From contig NC_135559.1 of NCBI RefSeq assembly GCF_964340395.1, positions 21,409,621 to 21,473,620 on the forward strand: DNA of 64,000 nucleotides. The letters run 5' to 3'. This document shows, in pieces, positions 63,712 through 64,000 of this stretch. Under the pieces are notes generated by a model. It did no database searches. It worked only from the letters and a program-made list of their open reading frames with translations, and was not told where the DNA came from. Source of the stretch: Glandiceps talaboti (Eukaryota; Hemichordata; Enteropneusta; Spengelidae). Every line of letters begins with the position of its first letter. Position 1 is the stretch's first letter. A program made the position numbers and the translations under genes.

Positions 63712-64000
63712 CTGCAAGTTGTACAATCGGTGTTACTTTCATGAATTATAACAAAGGTTTGTAGTTGTCAAACTCAGCAGAACAGAAGAATGTCAATTCT
63801 CTGTCTGCGATTGAATTTAGACGGGAACGGGCACATTTGTTTATTCGTGTGTGCTCCTATTCGACTGGGTTTGTCATTATACAACATGAAACTGTACATT
63901 GGGATACATCAGTATGTATTATAAAAGTACACTCACTATATCACTGATACAAAAAGCTTGAAACATCAGACGGGAATCTCCTACCAAACATACATAAATT
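63712..64000. other. Intron of SLC22 gene B up to the window edge
   Basis: No exon is visible; the PESPRWL exon must lie further right. Confidence 0.5.

Overview
The window is AT-rich animal DNA. The genes are split by GT-AG introns, there are LINE remnants with RT motifs, foldback DNA transposons, and many mini- and microsatellites. I see no operons, bacterial signals, tRNA or rRNA. The mix of transposon-derived proteins (DUF6589-like, HIRAN-like, MULE-like) and tandem SLC22 genes suggests a marine invertebrate. Hemichordate, amphioxus or a lophotrochozoan are all possible; I cannot name the species.

Layout. 0-5 kb: a hairpin MITE, a 32-copy 54-bp array and a decayed 3' LINE end. 5.1-12.3 kb: a plus-strand gene, assembled here by splice-phase matching, for a 194-residue protein (proline-rich N-terminus with PPPY, a Cys-rich block, one C-terminal membrane helix). 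Its introns hold a long-inverted-repeat element with an HTH-like ORF and a Helentron-like element. 12.9-14.5 kb: a foldback element and a minus-strand LINE fragment with a 341-codon open RT frame. 14.5-25.9 kb: a minus-strand gene of unknown family (five phase-compatible exons, stop codon about 20 bp from the LINE). Inside its long intron lie a plus-strand DUF6589-like pseudogene and a minus-strand HIRAN-like gene with a frame break at an A9 run. 27.0-28.3 kb: a MULE transposase pseudogene. 28.5-38.5 kb: tandem arrays, nested foldback elements and a few ORFs.

38.8-64 kb: two minus-strand SLC22 (organic ion transporter, major facilitator) paralogues in tandem. The first is complete in ten exons (595 residues; 56455 down to 39633). 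The second enters from the right edge and shows its last five exons (63711 to 61072), with three of the five exons of identical length to their counterparts. Their introns and flanks carry 30-bp, 27-bp and about 45-bp arrays, (CTGT)n, (GT)n, (GGT)n, (CA)n and (TA)n runs, and a diverged direct duplication of about 0.6 kb (offset about 1.06 kb).

The strongest new observations are: two foldback elements with exact 9-bp target duplications (Mutator-type) in a window that also has a MULE transposase relic; a three-member hairpin family with 6-bp duplications, one copy nested in another hairpin and one splitting an older element; a Helentron-like family; the 194-residue membrane protein gene, whose exon 2 acceptor lies in a dispersed repeat; and the transposon-derived gene cluster at 14.5-25.9 kb. 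All gene models come from reading splice sites and phase by eye; no transcript or database evidence was available.
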